Positions 55,840-64,000 of a stretch of 64,000 nt of DNA are shown piece by piece (the stretch's first letter is position 1; each line of letters starts with the position of its first letter). This DNA comes from Sphingobium sp. (GTDB lineage: Bacteria; Pseudomonadota; Alphaproteobacteria; Sphingomonadales; Sphingomonadaceae). The stretch spans positions 1-64,000 of the forward strand of contig JAGRES010000003.1 of NCBI GenBank assembly GCA_020446425.1, given 5' to 3'. The translations under genes and the position numbers were made by a program. The notes below the pieces were generated by a model. It was not told the DNA's origin and ran no database searches. It was given only the letters and a program-made list of their open reading frames with translations.

Positions 55840-57504
55840 ATGCGTCTTATACTAGCATCGGCCGCGATGGCGCTGTCACTAGCGGCCTGCACTGCCGATA
55901 CCCCGCCGCCGGAACCCGCGTCGCCGCCCACGCCGAGGATATCCGTCGACACGATGAAGCATGTTGTTCAGGAAATTTCTTCCGACGCTTATGAAGGCCG
56001 CGCCCCCGGTTCGGTGGGCGAGGAAAAAACGCTGGCGTTCCTGGAGAGCGCGTTCGGCAAGGCGGGACTACAGCCCGGCAACAAAGGCAGCTGGCTTCAG
56101 CCGGTGCCGCTGGTCGAGATCACCGCGAAGAATGTCTCTCCCCTCACCTTCAAGGGGCCTAACACGGACATGTCGCTGCAATATGGGCCGGAGATGATGG
56201 CGTTCGGCTATCGCGTCACGCCGCATACCGAGGTGAGGGACAGCCCGGTCGTGTTCGTCGGCTATGGCATCAATGCGCCTGAACGCGGATGGAACGATTA
56301 TGCGGGCGTCGATGTCAAAGGCAAAACCGTCATCATCCTCGTCAACGATCCCGACTATGAGACCGAAGGCCTTGAGGGCCCGTTCGGCGGACGGGCCATG
56401 ACCTATTATGGCCGCTGGACCTATAAATATGAGGAAGCCGCACGCCAGGGTGCCGCCGCCGCGATCATCGTGCATGATACCGTGCCCGCTGCCTATGGCT
56501 GGAATGTCGTGGAATCGAGCTGGACCGGGCCGCAGCATGTCGCTGACGCCGCCAACGGCCATATGGACCAGACCAAGGTGAATGGCTGGATTCAACTCGA
56601 CAAGGCCAAAGCGCTGATGGCGAGCGTAGGGCAGGATCTCGATACGCTGATGGCCAACGCGAAGAAGCCGGGTTTCAAAGCGGTCGATCTCGGCGTCACA
56701 GCGTCGCTCAGCTTCGACAGCGAAATCAAAAAGCAGATGTCGAACAACGTTATCGGCATTTTGCCCGGCAAGACGCGCCCTGACGAATATGTGCTCTACA
56801 CCGCGCACTGGGACCATCTGGGCCGTTGCAAGCCTGACGAGACCGGCGATGATATCTGCAATGGCGCGATCGACAACGGGACCGGCGTCGCCGCACTGGT
56901 GGCCCTCGCCGAGGCGCATGCGAAAGCAGGACCGGTCGACCGCACGCTCATCTTTCTCGCCGTGACAGCCGAAGAATCCGGCCTGCTCGGCGCGGGCTAT
57001 TATGGCGACCATCCAATCTATCCGCTGGAGAAGACAGCAGGCGGCGTCAATATGGACGCGATGCTGATGAGCGGCGCGGCGCGCAACATAGTGGTAATCG
57101 GCAAGGGCAAGTCGCAGCTCGACGATTATCTCGAAAAGGCGCTGGCGGCGCAGGACCGGGTCGCCACCAACGAGCCGACACCGGAAAAGGGCTTCTACTA
57201 CCGCTCCGACCATTTCACCCTCGCCAAGCATGGCGTGCCGATGATCTACGCCAAGAATGGCGACGATCTGGTCGAAGGCGGCAAGGAGGCCGGGCTGGCC
57301 ATACTCAACGCCTATACGCAGGACCATTATCACGCGCCGAGCGATGAATATGATCCGGACTGGAACTGGGAAGGCGTGACCGCCGACGTGCAGCTCTATT
57401 ATGATGTCGGCCGCGCGCTCGCCAGTACGGCAGACTGGCCGAACTGGGTAGAAGGCGACGAATTCCGCGCCATTCGTGACAAGAGCGCCGATCAGCGCAA
57501 ATAA
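55840..57504 (+). CDS. M28-family metallopeptidase lipoprotein
   Basis: 554 residues from ATG 55840 (AGGAGA seven bases upstream). The lipoprotein signal ends LAAC-TAD. A PA-type insert (about residues 130-250, VGYGINAPERGWNDYAG) precedes the zinc peptidase core: HWDHLG, Asp in NGTGVAALVALAEAH, EE in TAEESGLLGAGY and His near the end (DHYHAPSDE). It is probably a periplasmic aminopeptidase scavenging peptides. It has its own spacing from rpsD, and lies 75 nt before aguA. Confidence 0.92.
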   Translation: MRLILASAAMALSLAACTADTPPPEPASPPTPRISVDTMKHVVQEISSDAYEGRAPGSVGEEKTLAFLESAFGKAGLQPGNKGSWLQPVPLVEITAKNVSPLTFKGPNTDMSLQYGPEMMAFGYRVTPHTEVRDSPVVFVGYGINAPERGWNDYAGVDVKGKTVIILVNDPDYETEGLEGPFGGRAMTYYGRWTYKYEEAARQGAAAAIIVHDTVPAAYGWNVVESSWTGPQHVADAANGHMDQTKVNGWIQLDKAKALMASVGQDLDTLMANAKKPGFKAVDLGVTASLSFDSEIKKQMSNNVIGILPGKTRPDEYVLYTAHWDHLGRCKPDETGDDICNGAIDNGTGVAALVALAEAHAKAGPVDRTLIFLAVTAEESGLLGAGYYGDHPIYPLEKTAGGVNMDAMLMSGAARNIVVIGKGKSQLDDYLEKALAAQDRVATNEPTPEKGFYYRSDHFTLAKHGVPMIYAKNGDDLVEGGKEAGLAILNAYTQDHYHAPSDEYDPDWNWEGVTADVQLYYDVGRALASTADWPNWVEGDEFRAIRDKSADQRK

Positions 57505-57579
57505 ATGCAGCGGGGTCTGGCGCGCGCCTGCCATTAGGCTATAAGCGCGCCGCCCAGCCCTCTTTGACCGGAGCCCGTC

Positions 57580-58584
57580 ATGACCATCCGCATGCCCGCC
57601 GAATGGGAGCCGCATGAGTGGCTGTGGATCGGCTTTCCATGGAATCCAGACGAATGGGGCGGCACCGAAACGCTTGGCCGCGCGCAACAGCAGATATGCG
57701 CCTTTGCCGATGCGGTGCGCGCTGGTGGACAAGGGGAAGAAGTCCGCCTTGTCTGCAACGACAACGCCAGTGCGGATATTGCTCGCTCGCTGTTGCAAAG
57801 CGATGCGCGCATCGTTGTCGAGCGCATTGGCGATGTCTGGCTGCGCGATACGGGGCCGATCTGCGTCACGGACAGCATGGGTCAGCGCTCGCTCATGGGC
57901 TTCGGCTTCAATGGCTGGGGCGGCAAATATCAGATGCCGGGCGACGAGGATATCGGCACGCGCCTTGCCGCAACGACCACCCTGCCCTGCCGCTCCACGC
58001 CTGTCATCTTCGAGGGCGGCGCGGTCGATACCGACGGCACCGACCTGTTCGTCACCACCGAACAATGCCTGCTCAACCCCAACCGCAACCCCGGTTTGGA
58101 CAAGCGGCATATCGAAACGCTGCTGGCCGGTACATTGGGCCTCACCGACATGCTCTGGTTGGGCGATGGGCTCTTGGGCGATCATACCGACGGCCATGTC
58201 GATAATCTCGCCCGCTTTGTTGCGCCCGGAACGATCGCCATCCCGGAAGCCGCAACCGCTGACGACCCCAATGCCGCCATCTATGAAGACGCCACCGCAC
58301 GCGCCAAAGCCCATGGCCTCATTGTCGCGCCTATGCCCTCACCGGGCCGCGTGGAAGTCGATGGCGAGATCATCCCGGCCAGCTATATGAATTTCTATAT
58401 CGGCAACGCTGCGGTCGTCGTGCCGCTCTATGGCCAGCTCAACGACCAGGCCGCGCTCGATGCGCTGAAGCCCTTTTTTCCCGGCCGCGATATTGTCGGA
58501 TTGCCTTCTGATGCTATTCTTGCCGGCGGCGGCAGCTTCCACTGCACCAGCCAGCAAATGCCCTCCGCAGGACCTTCGTCATGA
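57580..58584 (+). CDS. aguA: Agmatine deiminase
   Basis: 334 residues. It hydrolyses agmatine to N-carbamoylputrescine and ammonia. It begins MPAEWEPHEWLWIGFPWNPDEW; the catalytic core has the Asp/His residues (WLRDTGPICV, GDHTDGHVDNLARF) and the nucleophile Cys in GGGSFHCTSQQ. GGAG lies 9 nt before the ATG. It overlaps aguB by 4 nt (ATGA). Together with aguB it gives the non-ODC route from arginine-derived agmatine to putrescine. Confidence 0.95.
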   Translation: MTIRMPAEWEPHEWLWIGFPWNPDEWGGTETLGRAQQQICAFADAVRAGGQGEEVRLVCNDNASADIARSLLQSDARIVVERIGDVWLRDTGPICVTDSMGQRSLMGFGFNGWGGKYQMPGDEDIGTRLAATTTLPCRSTPVIFEGGAVDTDGTDLFVTTEQCLLNPNRNPGLDKRHIETLLAGTLGLTDMLWLGDGLLGDHTDGHVDNLARFVAPGTIAIPEAATADDPNAAIYEDATARAKAHGLIVAPMPSPGRVEVDGEIIPASYMNFYIGNAAVVVPLYGQLNDQAALDALKPFFPGRDIVGLPSDAILAGGGSFHCTSQQMPSAGPSS

Positions 58585-59441
58585 CCCACGCCACCGTCGC
58601 CGCCCTTCAGCTCGCTTTCACCGAAGACCGCGATGACAATATCGAACTTGTCACCGAACATATCCGCAAGGCGGCGGCACGCGGCGCGAAGATCATCTTA
58701 CCGCCAGAGCTGTTTGAAGGGCCGTATTTCTGCACGGTCGAGGACGAGGCGCTGTTCGCCCGCGCCCTGCCCTTGGCCGAACACCCCGCCGTTATCGAAA
58801 TGCAGAAGCTCGCAAAAGAACTGCAAATCTATATCCCCACCAGCTTCTTCGAGCGCGACGGCCAACATCATTATAACAGCCTCGCCATGATCGACGACGA
58901 GGGCGAGATCATGGGCGTCTATCGCAAATCCCATATCCCGGACGGGCCGGGCTATGAGGAGAAATATTATTTCCGTCCCGGCAACAGCGGCTTCAAAGTG
59001 TGGCCGACCAAATATGGCACCATCGGCGTCGGCATATGCTGGGACCAGTGGTACCCGGAAACCGCGCGCATCATGGCGCTGATGGGCGCCGATATGCTGT
59101 TCTTCCCGACCGCCATCGGCTCGGAGCCTTATGACGATAATCTCGACACCAGCCGCATGTGGCGCCGCGCGATGGTCGGTCACGCAGTCTCCAACTGCAT
59201 GCCGGTGATTGCCGCCAACCGCATCGGCACCGAGGGCGACGGCGATAGCGCGCAGAGCTTCTATGGCCACAGCTTCATCACCGACGAATGGGGCGATTTC
59301 GCCGCCGAAGTCGAGGATTGGCAGACCGGCGCGCTGGTCGCCACGCTGGACCTGGAGCGCGCACGCAAGCATCGCGCAGGCATGGGCTTCTTCCGTGACC
59401 GCAGGCCCGATCTGTATCAACGTCTGGTGCAGGATATCTGA
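58581..59441 (+). CDS. aguB: N-carbamoylputrescine amidase
   Basis: 286-residue nitrilase-superfamily enzyme. It hydrolyses N-carbamoylputrescine to putrescine, CO2 and ammonia. The catalytic triad is Glu in LPPELFEGPYF, Lys in YRKSHIPDGPGY and Cys in VGICWDQWYPET. Second gene of the agmatine operon. The GTG start of folK follows the stop with no gap. Confidence 0.95.
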   Translation: MTHATVAALQLAFTEDRDDNIELVTEHIRKAAARGAKIILPPELFEGPYFCTVEDEALFARALPLAEHPAVIEMQKLAKELQIYIPTSFFERDGQHHYNSLAMIDDEGEIMGVYRKSHIPDGPGYEEKYYFRPGNSGFKVWPTKYGTIGVGICWDQWYPETARIMALMGADMLFFPTAIGSEPYDDNLDTSRMWRRAMVGHAVSNCMPVIAANRIGTEGDGDSAQSFYGHSFITDEWGDFAAEVEDWQTGALVATLDLERARKHRAGMGFFRDRRPDLYQRLVQDI

Positions 59442-59945
59442 GTGGCGAAGGGCAAACGTCACATCTATGCGATCGCGCTCGGATCCAACCAGCCGCGCTC
59501 CCGCAAGCTGACACCGCGCAGGCTCGTCGCGAAAGCGATGGAGCGTCTGTCGAAGAAGCCCTTTAACGCGCTGATGGTGTCGCGGATCATCGAAACCCCT
59601 CCCCTTGGCCCATCGCTACGGCGCTATGCCAATGCGGCGGTGCTGGTCGAAACCAAGCTCGCACCGCCGGAATTGCTGCGCAAACTGAACAAGATGGAGC
59701 GCAAGGCCGGACGACATCACCATGCGCGTAAATGGTCCGCCCGCCCGCTCGATCTGGATATCCTATTGTGGAGTGGCGGCATCTGGGCCGACGACGATCT
59801 CATCATTCCACACCCCGAATTCCGCAAGCGCGATTTTGTGCTCCGCCCGCTGGCGCAAGTCGCTCCGGCATGGCGCGACCCGCTTACCGGCCTCACACCG
59901 CGCCACCTGCTCGCACGCCTGCACAAAAGTCGGAAAAAAGCCTGA
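59442..59945 (+). CDS. folK: Dihydropteridine pyrophosphokinase FolK (GTG start)
   Basis: 167 residues. It transfers pyrophosphate from ATP to 6-hydroxymethyl-dihydropterin in folate synthesis. It begins IYAIALGSNQPRSRK and has the signature SARPLDLDILLWSGG and PHPEFRKRDFVLRPL. It starts at GTG 59442, immediately after the aguB stop; AGGATATC in the aguB end may act as its ribosome-binding site. Its position after polyamine genes rather than other folate genes is ordinary for sphingomonads. Confidence 0.92.
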   Translation: MAKGKRHIYAIALGSNQPRSRKLTPRRLVAKAMERLSKKPFNALMVSRIIETPPLGPSLRRYANAAVLVETKLAPPELLRKLNKMERKAGRHHHARKWSARPLDLDILLWSGGIWADDDLIIPHPEFRKRDFVLRPLAQVAPAWRDPLTGLTPRHLLARLHKSRKKA

Positions 59946-59964
59946 GAAAATCCGGCAAAGCAGG

Positions 59965-59993
59965 TTGACCGGGGGGCGAAGGCTCACTAGGTG
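59965..59993 (+). promoter_or_regulatory. Possible tRNA-Lys promoter
   Basis: TTGACC (59965-59970) and TAGGTG (59988-59993) are 17 bases apart, 41 bases before the tRNA. G-rich sequence around the start site is usual for stable-RNA promoters. Confidence 0.4.
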
Positions 59994-60034
59994 CCATGCA
60001 TCCGCGATGCAGCCGCTCCAACGCCGCTGCCTGT

Positions 60035-60110
60035 GGGCCCTTAGCTCAGTCGGTAGAGCAACTGACTTTTAATCAGTAGGTCGCTGGTTCGAACCCAGCA
60101 GGGCTCACCA
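60035..60110 (+). tRNA. tRNA-Lys (anticodon TTT)
   Basis: Cloverleaf: acceptor GGGCCCT/AGGGCTC, D stem GCTC/GAGC, anticodon stem CTGA/TCAG with loop CTTTTAA, T loop TTCGAAC, and encoded CCA at 60108-60110. No integration scar is seen on its 3' side. Confidence 0.97.
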
Positions 60111-60143
60111 TCACTTTCGATTTCCAGCCCCCTGTTCCTCAAG

Positions 60144-60157
60144 CACCCATATGGGTG
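60144..60157. repeat. 14-bp perfect palindrome CACCCATATGGGTG
   Basis: Lies between tRNA-Lys and the toxin-antitoxin promoter. Its size and symmetry suit a dimeric DNA-binding protein, or may be the base of a small hairpin. No function assigned. Confidence 0.4.
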
Positions 60158-60250
60158 ACGAACGGCTATTCTGTTGGCAGTTTCATTTGGAACCATGATG
60201 CCCGCCAATACGGACTCCCAGCCATTTCATGATCCTTTTATATACATTTA

Positions 60251-60281
60251 TTGACTTTTGTGCTTAACAGGCACATATTAT
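60251..60281 (+). promoter_or_regulatory. Toxin-antitoxin promoter with overlapping operator
   Basis: TTGACT (60251-60256) and TATTAT (60276-60281), or CATATT two bases earlier, form a promoter. TGTGC (60259-60263) and GCACA (60271-60275) form an inverted repeat between the two boxes, the usual position of an autoregulating antitoxin operator. GAGGAGT follows before the antitoxin ATG. Confidence 0.55.
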
Positions 60282-60298
60282 GGCCAGAGGAGTAAAGC

Positions 60299-60685
60299 AT
60301 GGCCACCGCAGCAACCGCAACCATCCCTGACCGAAAGGACCTTACGGGGCCTGCCCTGCGGACATTCTTTCGCATCGCCGATGCATGGCGTCTCAGCGAG
60401 AATGAGCAGATGCGCATTCTGGGCCTCGATAGCCGCTCGACGCTCCAGAACTGGAAACGCGGCGCGGTGTCGGTCATCCCCAAGGATGCGCTGGAACGCA
60501 TCTCTTATGTGATGGGCATCTACAAGGGTTTGCAGACCCTGTTGCCGCAAACCGCCGATGAATGGGTAAGGAAACCGAACAAGGCGCAAATCTTCGGCGG
60601 CAAATCGGCGCTGGATCGCATGGTGTCGGGCAATGTCGCCGATCTGTATGTCGTGCGGCAATATGTTGACGGCCAGCGCGGCTGA
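60299..60685 (+). CDS. Xre/MbcA/ParS-family antitoxin
   Basis: 128 residues with GAGGAG eight bases before the ATG. The Xre-type helix-turn-helix (residues about 20-70, MRILGLDSRSTLQNWKRG) and the C-terminal toxin-binding domain (DUF2384, ending VSGNVADLYVVRQYVDG) are visible. It is the antitoxin of a RES-type system: the N-terminus represses the operon and the C-terminus blocks the toxin's active site. It is followed by the toxin gene after 3 nt. Confidence 0.9.
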   Translation: MATAATATIPDRKDLTGPALRTFFRIADAWRLSENEQMRILGLDSRSTLQNWKRGAVSVIPKDALERISYVMGIYKGLQTLLPQTADEWVRKPNKAQIFGGKSALDRMVSGNVADLYVVRQYVDGQRG

Positions 60686-60688
60686 TCC

Positions 60689-61372
60689 GTGGACATACCA
60701 CTAGCCGCCATCGCATGGCATCCCTGCTATCGCATCATACCAAGCCGCTTTCCCCCTGTGGGACTGTTCGACAAGGTCGCTGATCCCGCCGACCTCGAAG
60801 CAGTCTACCAGATCGAGGCGATGACCAATGACCGGCTGCGCGAGGAAACTGGAGAATTATCGCTGGTTCCCCCCGAAGACCGCGTATCGGGGCCGGGCAC
60901 GACTGCGATCATGGCCGCCTTTACTCATCTCAATCCCGATGGAAGCCGCTTCACGGACGGCAGCTATGGCGTTTTCTATGCCGGACTGACGCTGGAAACC
61001 GCGATCGGGGAAACGAGGCATCACCGCGCCATTTTCCTTGCGGCAACCGACGAGCCCGCGCAGGAGGTCGACATGCGGGTCTATGCCGTCGACCTCGATG
61101 CCGATCTCCAGGACATCCGTGGCATGCGTGCTGCACGGCCTGAGCTGTATGATCCCCATAGCTATGCAAGCGCACAAAACTTCTCACGCACCCTGCACGA
61201 AGAAGGGTCAGATGGTATCGTCTATCAGAGCGTGCGCCATCAAGGCGGGGAATGCGCAGCCGTCTTTCGCCCGCGCCTATTGTCGAACTGCCGCCAGGAA
61301 CGGCACCTTTGCTATGCGTGGGACGGGAGCAGCATCAGTACAGTATATGAGAAGAAAGCTCTCGAAGGCTAA
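60689..61372 (+). CDS. RES-domain toxin (NAD-degrading)
   Basis: 227 residues from a GTG at 60689. RES toxins degrade NAD+ by phosphorolysis or hydrolysis and cause growth arrest. The three signature positions appear as the Arg in YRIIPSRFPP, Glu in LETAIGETRHH, and Ser in IVYQSVRHQGG. The long N-terminal extension is typical of the larger RES class. It pairs with the Xre/DUF2384 antitoxin upstream and ends 25 bases before the opposing CoA-transferase gene. Confidence 0.9.
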   Translation: MDIPLAAIAWHPCYRIIPSRFPPVGLFDKVADPADLEAVYQIEAMTNDRLREETGELSLVPPEDRVSGPGTTAIMAAFTHLNPDGSRFTDGSYGVFYAGLTLETAIGETRHHRAIFLAATDEPAQEVDMRVYAVDLDADLQDIRGMRAARPELYDPHSYASAQNFSRTLHEEGSDGIVYQSVRHQGGECAAVFRPRLLSNCRQERHLCYAWDGSSISTVYEKKALEG

Positions 61373-61397
61373 ACCCGCCCTAACCGATCTACCAAAG

Positions 61398-62039
61398 CTA
61401 GCCCGTGACAATGTCGGCTTCGGTCTTCGCCAATATCTCATCAAGCGTTACGCCATCTGCAAGTTCGGTCAGGCGGAACAATTCTCCCGCGCTCGGACGT
61501 TGCAACACACACAGGTCTGTGATGACCATGTCGACAACGCTCTTTCCGGTGAGAGGCAAGCCGCACTGTTTTCTGATCTTTGGGCTGCCGTCCTTGGACA
61601 CATGATCCATGGTGACGATCACCTGCTTGACGCCAGCGACAAGGTCCATCGCGCCGCCCATACCCTTGATCATCTTGCCGGGGATCATCCAGTTGGCGAG
61701 ATCACCCTCCTCCGACACTTCGAGAGCGCCAAGAATAGTAAGGTCGATATGCCCGCCGCGGATCATCGCAAAGCTGTCCGCAGATGAAAAGAAGGTCGAA
61801 GATGGCAACGCACTGATGGTCTGCTTGCCCGCGTTGATGAGATCGGCATCGACCTCATCCTCATAGGGAAATGGACCAATGCCCAGCATGCCGTTTTCGG
61901 ACTGGAGCGTGACCGTCATACCATCAGGTATATTGTTGGCCACCAGGGTTGGGATACCGATGCCAAGGTTGACATAATATCCGTCCTGCAGCTCCTTGGC
62001 AGCACGTGCGGCAATCTGATTGCGATCCCAGGGCATCAT
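61398..62039 (-). CDS. 3-oxoacid CoA-transferase subunit B
   Basis: 213 residues. It transfers CoA between succinyl-CoA and a 3-oxoacid such as acetoacetate. The catalytic Glu is in [11 protein letters not shown], and [21 protein letters not shown] is the family core. Its start overlaps the subunit A stop by 4 nt. The C-terminus [17 protein letters not shown] is as in ScoB. Acetoacetate versus 3-oxoadipate as substrate is not decided by sequence alone. Confidence 0.92.
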   Translation of the reverse strand: MMPWDRNQIAARAAKELQDGYYVNLGIGIPTLVANNIPDGMTVTLQSENGMLGIGPFPYEDEVDADLINAGKQTISALPSSTFFSSADSFAMIRGGHIDLTILGALEVSEEGDLANWMIPGKMIKGMGGAMDLVAGVKQVIVTMDHVSKDGSPKIRKQCGLPLTGKSVVDMVITDLCVLQRPSAGELFRLTELADGVTLDEILAKTEADIVTG

Positions 62040-62743
62040 CCATTCTCCCGCGAGCGTGTAGTGCGAAACTCGATCCGTTTTTCGGGATCCGGATTGAGTA
62101 CGATGCGATCAACAAAAATTCCCGGCAGGTGGACCTGATCGGGATCGAAGGTTCCGGTAGCCACGACCTCCTCAACCTCTACGACACAGATGTCGCCTGC
62201 AGTCGCCATCGGCTGATTGAAGTTTCGAGCCGTCTTTCGAAATAGCAGATTACCGGCCTCATCCACTTTCCAGCCCTTGATCAGGGACACGTCAGCCCGC
62301 AACCAACGCTCCATGACATAGGTTTGCCCCTCAAAGACTTCGGTCGGCTTTCCTTCCGCGATGATCGTGCCAACACCCGTCTTGGTGAAAAAGGCGGGGA
62401 TGCCGGCTCCGCCAGCGCGGCAGCGCTCGGCAAGCGTACCTTGAGGATTGAATTCGAGTTCGAGCTCGCCGGCGAGATATTGGCGTTCGAACTCCTTATT
62501 CTCACCGACATAGGAACTGATCATCTTCTTGATCTGACGTGTGCGCAGCAATTTGCCGAGGCCGACACCATCAATCCCGGCATTGTTGGAAATGCAGGTC
62601 AGCCCTTTCGCACCCAGGGTTTCCAATGCATCAATAAGTGCTTCGGGGATGCCGCAAAGTCCGAACCCGCCAACCATCAGCGTCATGTCATCATGGATGA
62701 TGTCGGCGAGCGCCTGTTGCGCATTTTCATATACCGGTTTCAT
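62036..62743 (-). CDS. 3-oxoacid CoA-transferase subunit A
   Basis: 235 residues from ATG 62743; AGGAG is about 12 nt upstream, and codons further 5' are a shadow of the thiolase gene. The CoA-binding region [20 protein letters not shown] and the [16 protein letters not shown] segment identify ScoA/AtoD. Works with subunit B. The thiolase gene ends 25 bases upstream, so thiolase-ScoA-ScoB is one operon that activates and cleaves short-chain 3-oxoacids. Confidence 0.93.
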   Translation of the reverse strand: MKPVYENAQQALADIIHDDMTLMVGGFGLCGIPEALIDALETLGAKGLTCISNNAGIDGVGLGKLLRTRQIKKMISSYVGENKEFERQYLAGELELEFNPQGTLAERCRAGGAGIPAFFTKTGVGTIIAEGKPTEVFEGQTYVMERWLRADVSLIKGWKVDEAGNLLFRKTARNFNQPMATAGDICVVEVEEVVATGTFDPDQVHLPGIFVDRIVLNPDPEKRIEFRTTRSRENG

Positions 62744-62768
62744 GTAAGGCCGTGCTCCTACAATTGTA

Positions 62769-63944
62769 TCAGGATTTGATCGGTTCCAAAATCGTCGCGT
62801 AAGTGGTGACCGCGCCACCGCCCATGTTGACGCACATCGCCGTCTCCGCGCCTTCCAGCTGCATCTCTTCGGCTTCGCCCAGCAGCTGGCGCGTATTGAG
62901 CACATGCATCGACACGCCCGTGGCCCCGACAGGATGGCCCTTGGCCTTGAGACCGCCGGAGAGGTTGACAGGAAGGCGTCCATCACGCCGTGTCACGCCC
63001 TCGATCACCGCCCGCCTGCCTTCTCCAGGCGCGGCAATGCCCAGTGCTTCCACAGAAAGCAGTTCGGCAATAGTGAAACAATCATGGACCTCCGCCAGGT
63101 CGAGATCATCAAACGTCATACCCGCTTGCGCGTAAGCCTGTGCAATGGCACGGCGCGGACCTTCGAAATCAGCGGGCTTCTTCGCGGACAACGGCAAAAC
63201 ATCGCTCACTTGAGCAGCAGCGCGGAAACCTACAGCCTTGTCGAAATCACTGATCATGTCACCTGCGACCAGCACAACCGCTGCTGCACCGTCACTGATC
63301 AGCGAACAATCGCTGAGTTTCAGTGGCGTGGAGATCATCGGGTTTTTCTCATTGGGCTCGAGACAAAAAGCCAGGTCGACCGGCCGGTGCATCTGTGCCA
63401 GCGGATTGCGCATCGCATTCTCGTGATTCTTCACGGCAATATGCGCCATGGCCTCGACCGGATCGCCGAACCGGGCCGCATAGTCCTGAGCGAAGCGGGC
63501 AAAAATGTCCGGAAATGACATGCCCGCTTCTTCCGCCTGATAACTGGCGCCGCCCAGAGCGCGCGTGACACCGGCCGTGTCGAGCCCGCTCATTTTTTCC
63601 GCGCCCACAACAAGCGCCACCTTGATGCGGCCCGCTTTGATCGCGTCCATCGCACCAAACAGTGCGGCGGAACCAGACGCGCACGCATTTTCGCAACGCA
63701 CCGCCGGCTTGTAGCGCAGAGCCGGATCCGTGCCGACAATCATCGACGAGCAGAAACCATCGGGCACAAGACCCGAATTGAAATGGCCGAGCCACATGGC
63801 GTCGACCTGATCGGCGCCGATACCGGCACGGTCCATTGCTTCCTTGGCAGCCGACTGAACCAGCTGCTCGAAGCTCAAGCCGTCATGCCGCCCGAATTTC
63901 GTATGTCCCCAGCCGACGATGATGGGGTCGTTTGCATCTATCAT
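62769..63944 (-). CDS. Thiolase (SCP2-type acetyl-CoA acyltransferase)
   Basis: 391 residues from ATG 63944 (GGAA about eight bases upstream); a TTG two codons earlier is less likely. It cleaves 3-ketoacyl-CoA or condenses acyl-CoAs. The catalytic Cys is in ENACASGSAAL, the His of the HDCF motif in AEVHDCFTIAELL, and the second Cys/His loop in GGLKAKGHPVGATG. The HDCF-type motif places it in the SCP2-like branch rather than the classical degradative thiolases. It precedes the CoA-transferase subunits. Confidence 0.92.
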   Translation of the reverse strand: MIDANDPIIVGWGHTKFGRHDGLSFEQLVQSAAKEAMDRAGIGADQVDAMWLGHFNSGLVPDGFCSSMIVGTDPALRYKPAVRCENACASGSAALFGAMDAIKAGRIKVALVVGAEKMSGLDTAGVTRALGGASYQAEEAGMSFPDIFARFAQDYAARFGDPVEAMAHIAVKNHENAMRNPLAQMHRPVDLAFCLEPNEKNPMISTPLKLSDCSLISDGAAAVVLVAGDMISDFDKAVGFRAAAQVSDVLPLSAKKPADFEGPRRAIAQAYAQAGMTFDDLDLAEVHDCFTIAELLSVEALGIAAPGEGRRAVIEGVTRRDGRLPVNLSGGLKAKGHPVGATGVSMHVLNTRQLLGEAEEMQLEGAETAMCVNMGGGAVTTYATILEPIKS

Positions 63945-63962
63945 TGTCAAAATTCCGTTCGT

Positions 63963-64000
63963 TCAGGCTAAGCCGCCTTCCACGACGGCGTTGGAATAAA
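63963..64000 (-). CDS. Possible 3' end of the gene upstream of the thiolase
   Basis: The - strand reads SNAVVEGGLA and a TGA at 63965-63963, 18 bases before the thiolase ATG. A second frame reads IPTPSWKAA then TAG. One is probably the C-terminus of the preceding operon gene, but twelve codons are too few to name it. Confidence 0.25.
   Translation of the reverse strand, partial: YSNAVVEGGLA

Noticed and set aside
56068-58314. 748-codon - strand frame opposite the M28 peptidase and aguA
   Set aside because: It spans two unrelated, clearly coding genes on the other strand, which is typical of a codon-bias artefact.

Overview
The window looks like chromosomal DNA of a sphingomonad (Alphaproteobacteria, order Sphingomonadales). 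It has high G+C, gene neighbourhoods typical of the order (glyQ-glyS-ppdK, mreBCD-mrdA-rodA, dnaX-ybaB, rpiB-glyA-nrdR), TonB-dependent uptake, an alphaproteobacterial SRP RNA, and protein C-termini of the ESFPASDPP type. The order-level assignment rests on family resemblance; the genus is not decided. No integrase, transposase of a known family, phage gene or CRISPR array was seen.

Layout. (1) 1-9.6 kb, + strand: a copper-resistance block. It holds the 3' part of the multicopper oxidase copA, copB, a DUF305 lipoprotein, an APC-like permease, a 56-residue Cys/His-rich peptide, a P1B-type ATPase with an unusual CPD motif, and an ECF sigma factor with a Cys-rich tail. A pfkB with an internal deletion and a type II GAPDH follow, and a ppsA/2-hydroxyacid dehydrogenase pair faces them on the - strand (9.6-13.1 kb). 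(2) 13.5-21.6 kb: an accessory uptake/catabolic cluster (TonB receptor, Rieske oxygenase, MFS transporter, Tat-exported FAD oxidoreductase) divergent from an AraC regulator. (3) 21.8 kb: tRNA-Arg, whose 3' end points toward the accessory DNA. (4) 21.9-64 kb: mostly core genes. These are ppdK, glyS/glyQ, mutL, the cell-shape operon, aromatic aminotransferase, ald with its Lrp-type regulator, lon, hup, dnaX/ybaB, SRP RNA, two cysteine desulfurases with a ferredoxin, rpiB-glyA-nrdR, rpsD, an M28 peptidase, aguA-aguB-folK, tRNA-Lys, an Xre/RES toxin-antitoxin pair, and a CoA-transferase/thiolase operon.

How the genes work together. The copper block combines periplasmic oxidation and sequestration (CopA, CopB, DUF305), cytosolic export (ATPase) and a probable built-in copper sensor (the sigma factor, starting 1 nt after the ATPase stop). 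The attached sugar-phosphate/PEP enzymes form a possible metabolic stress module.

The most unusual structure is a small repeat family with asymmetric terminal inverted repeats. One 385-bp copy (53607-53991) carries a GIY-YIG nuclease ORF. A 143-bp copy without the ORF lies between glyQ and glyS, and a half copy lies beside the nuclease copy. The nuclease ORF reads through the repeats in frame into an RNA methyltransferase. This resembles a minimal GIY-YIG-associated mobile element.
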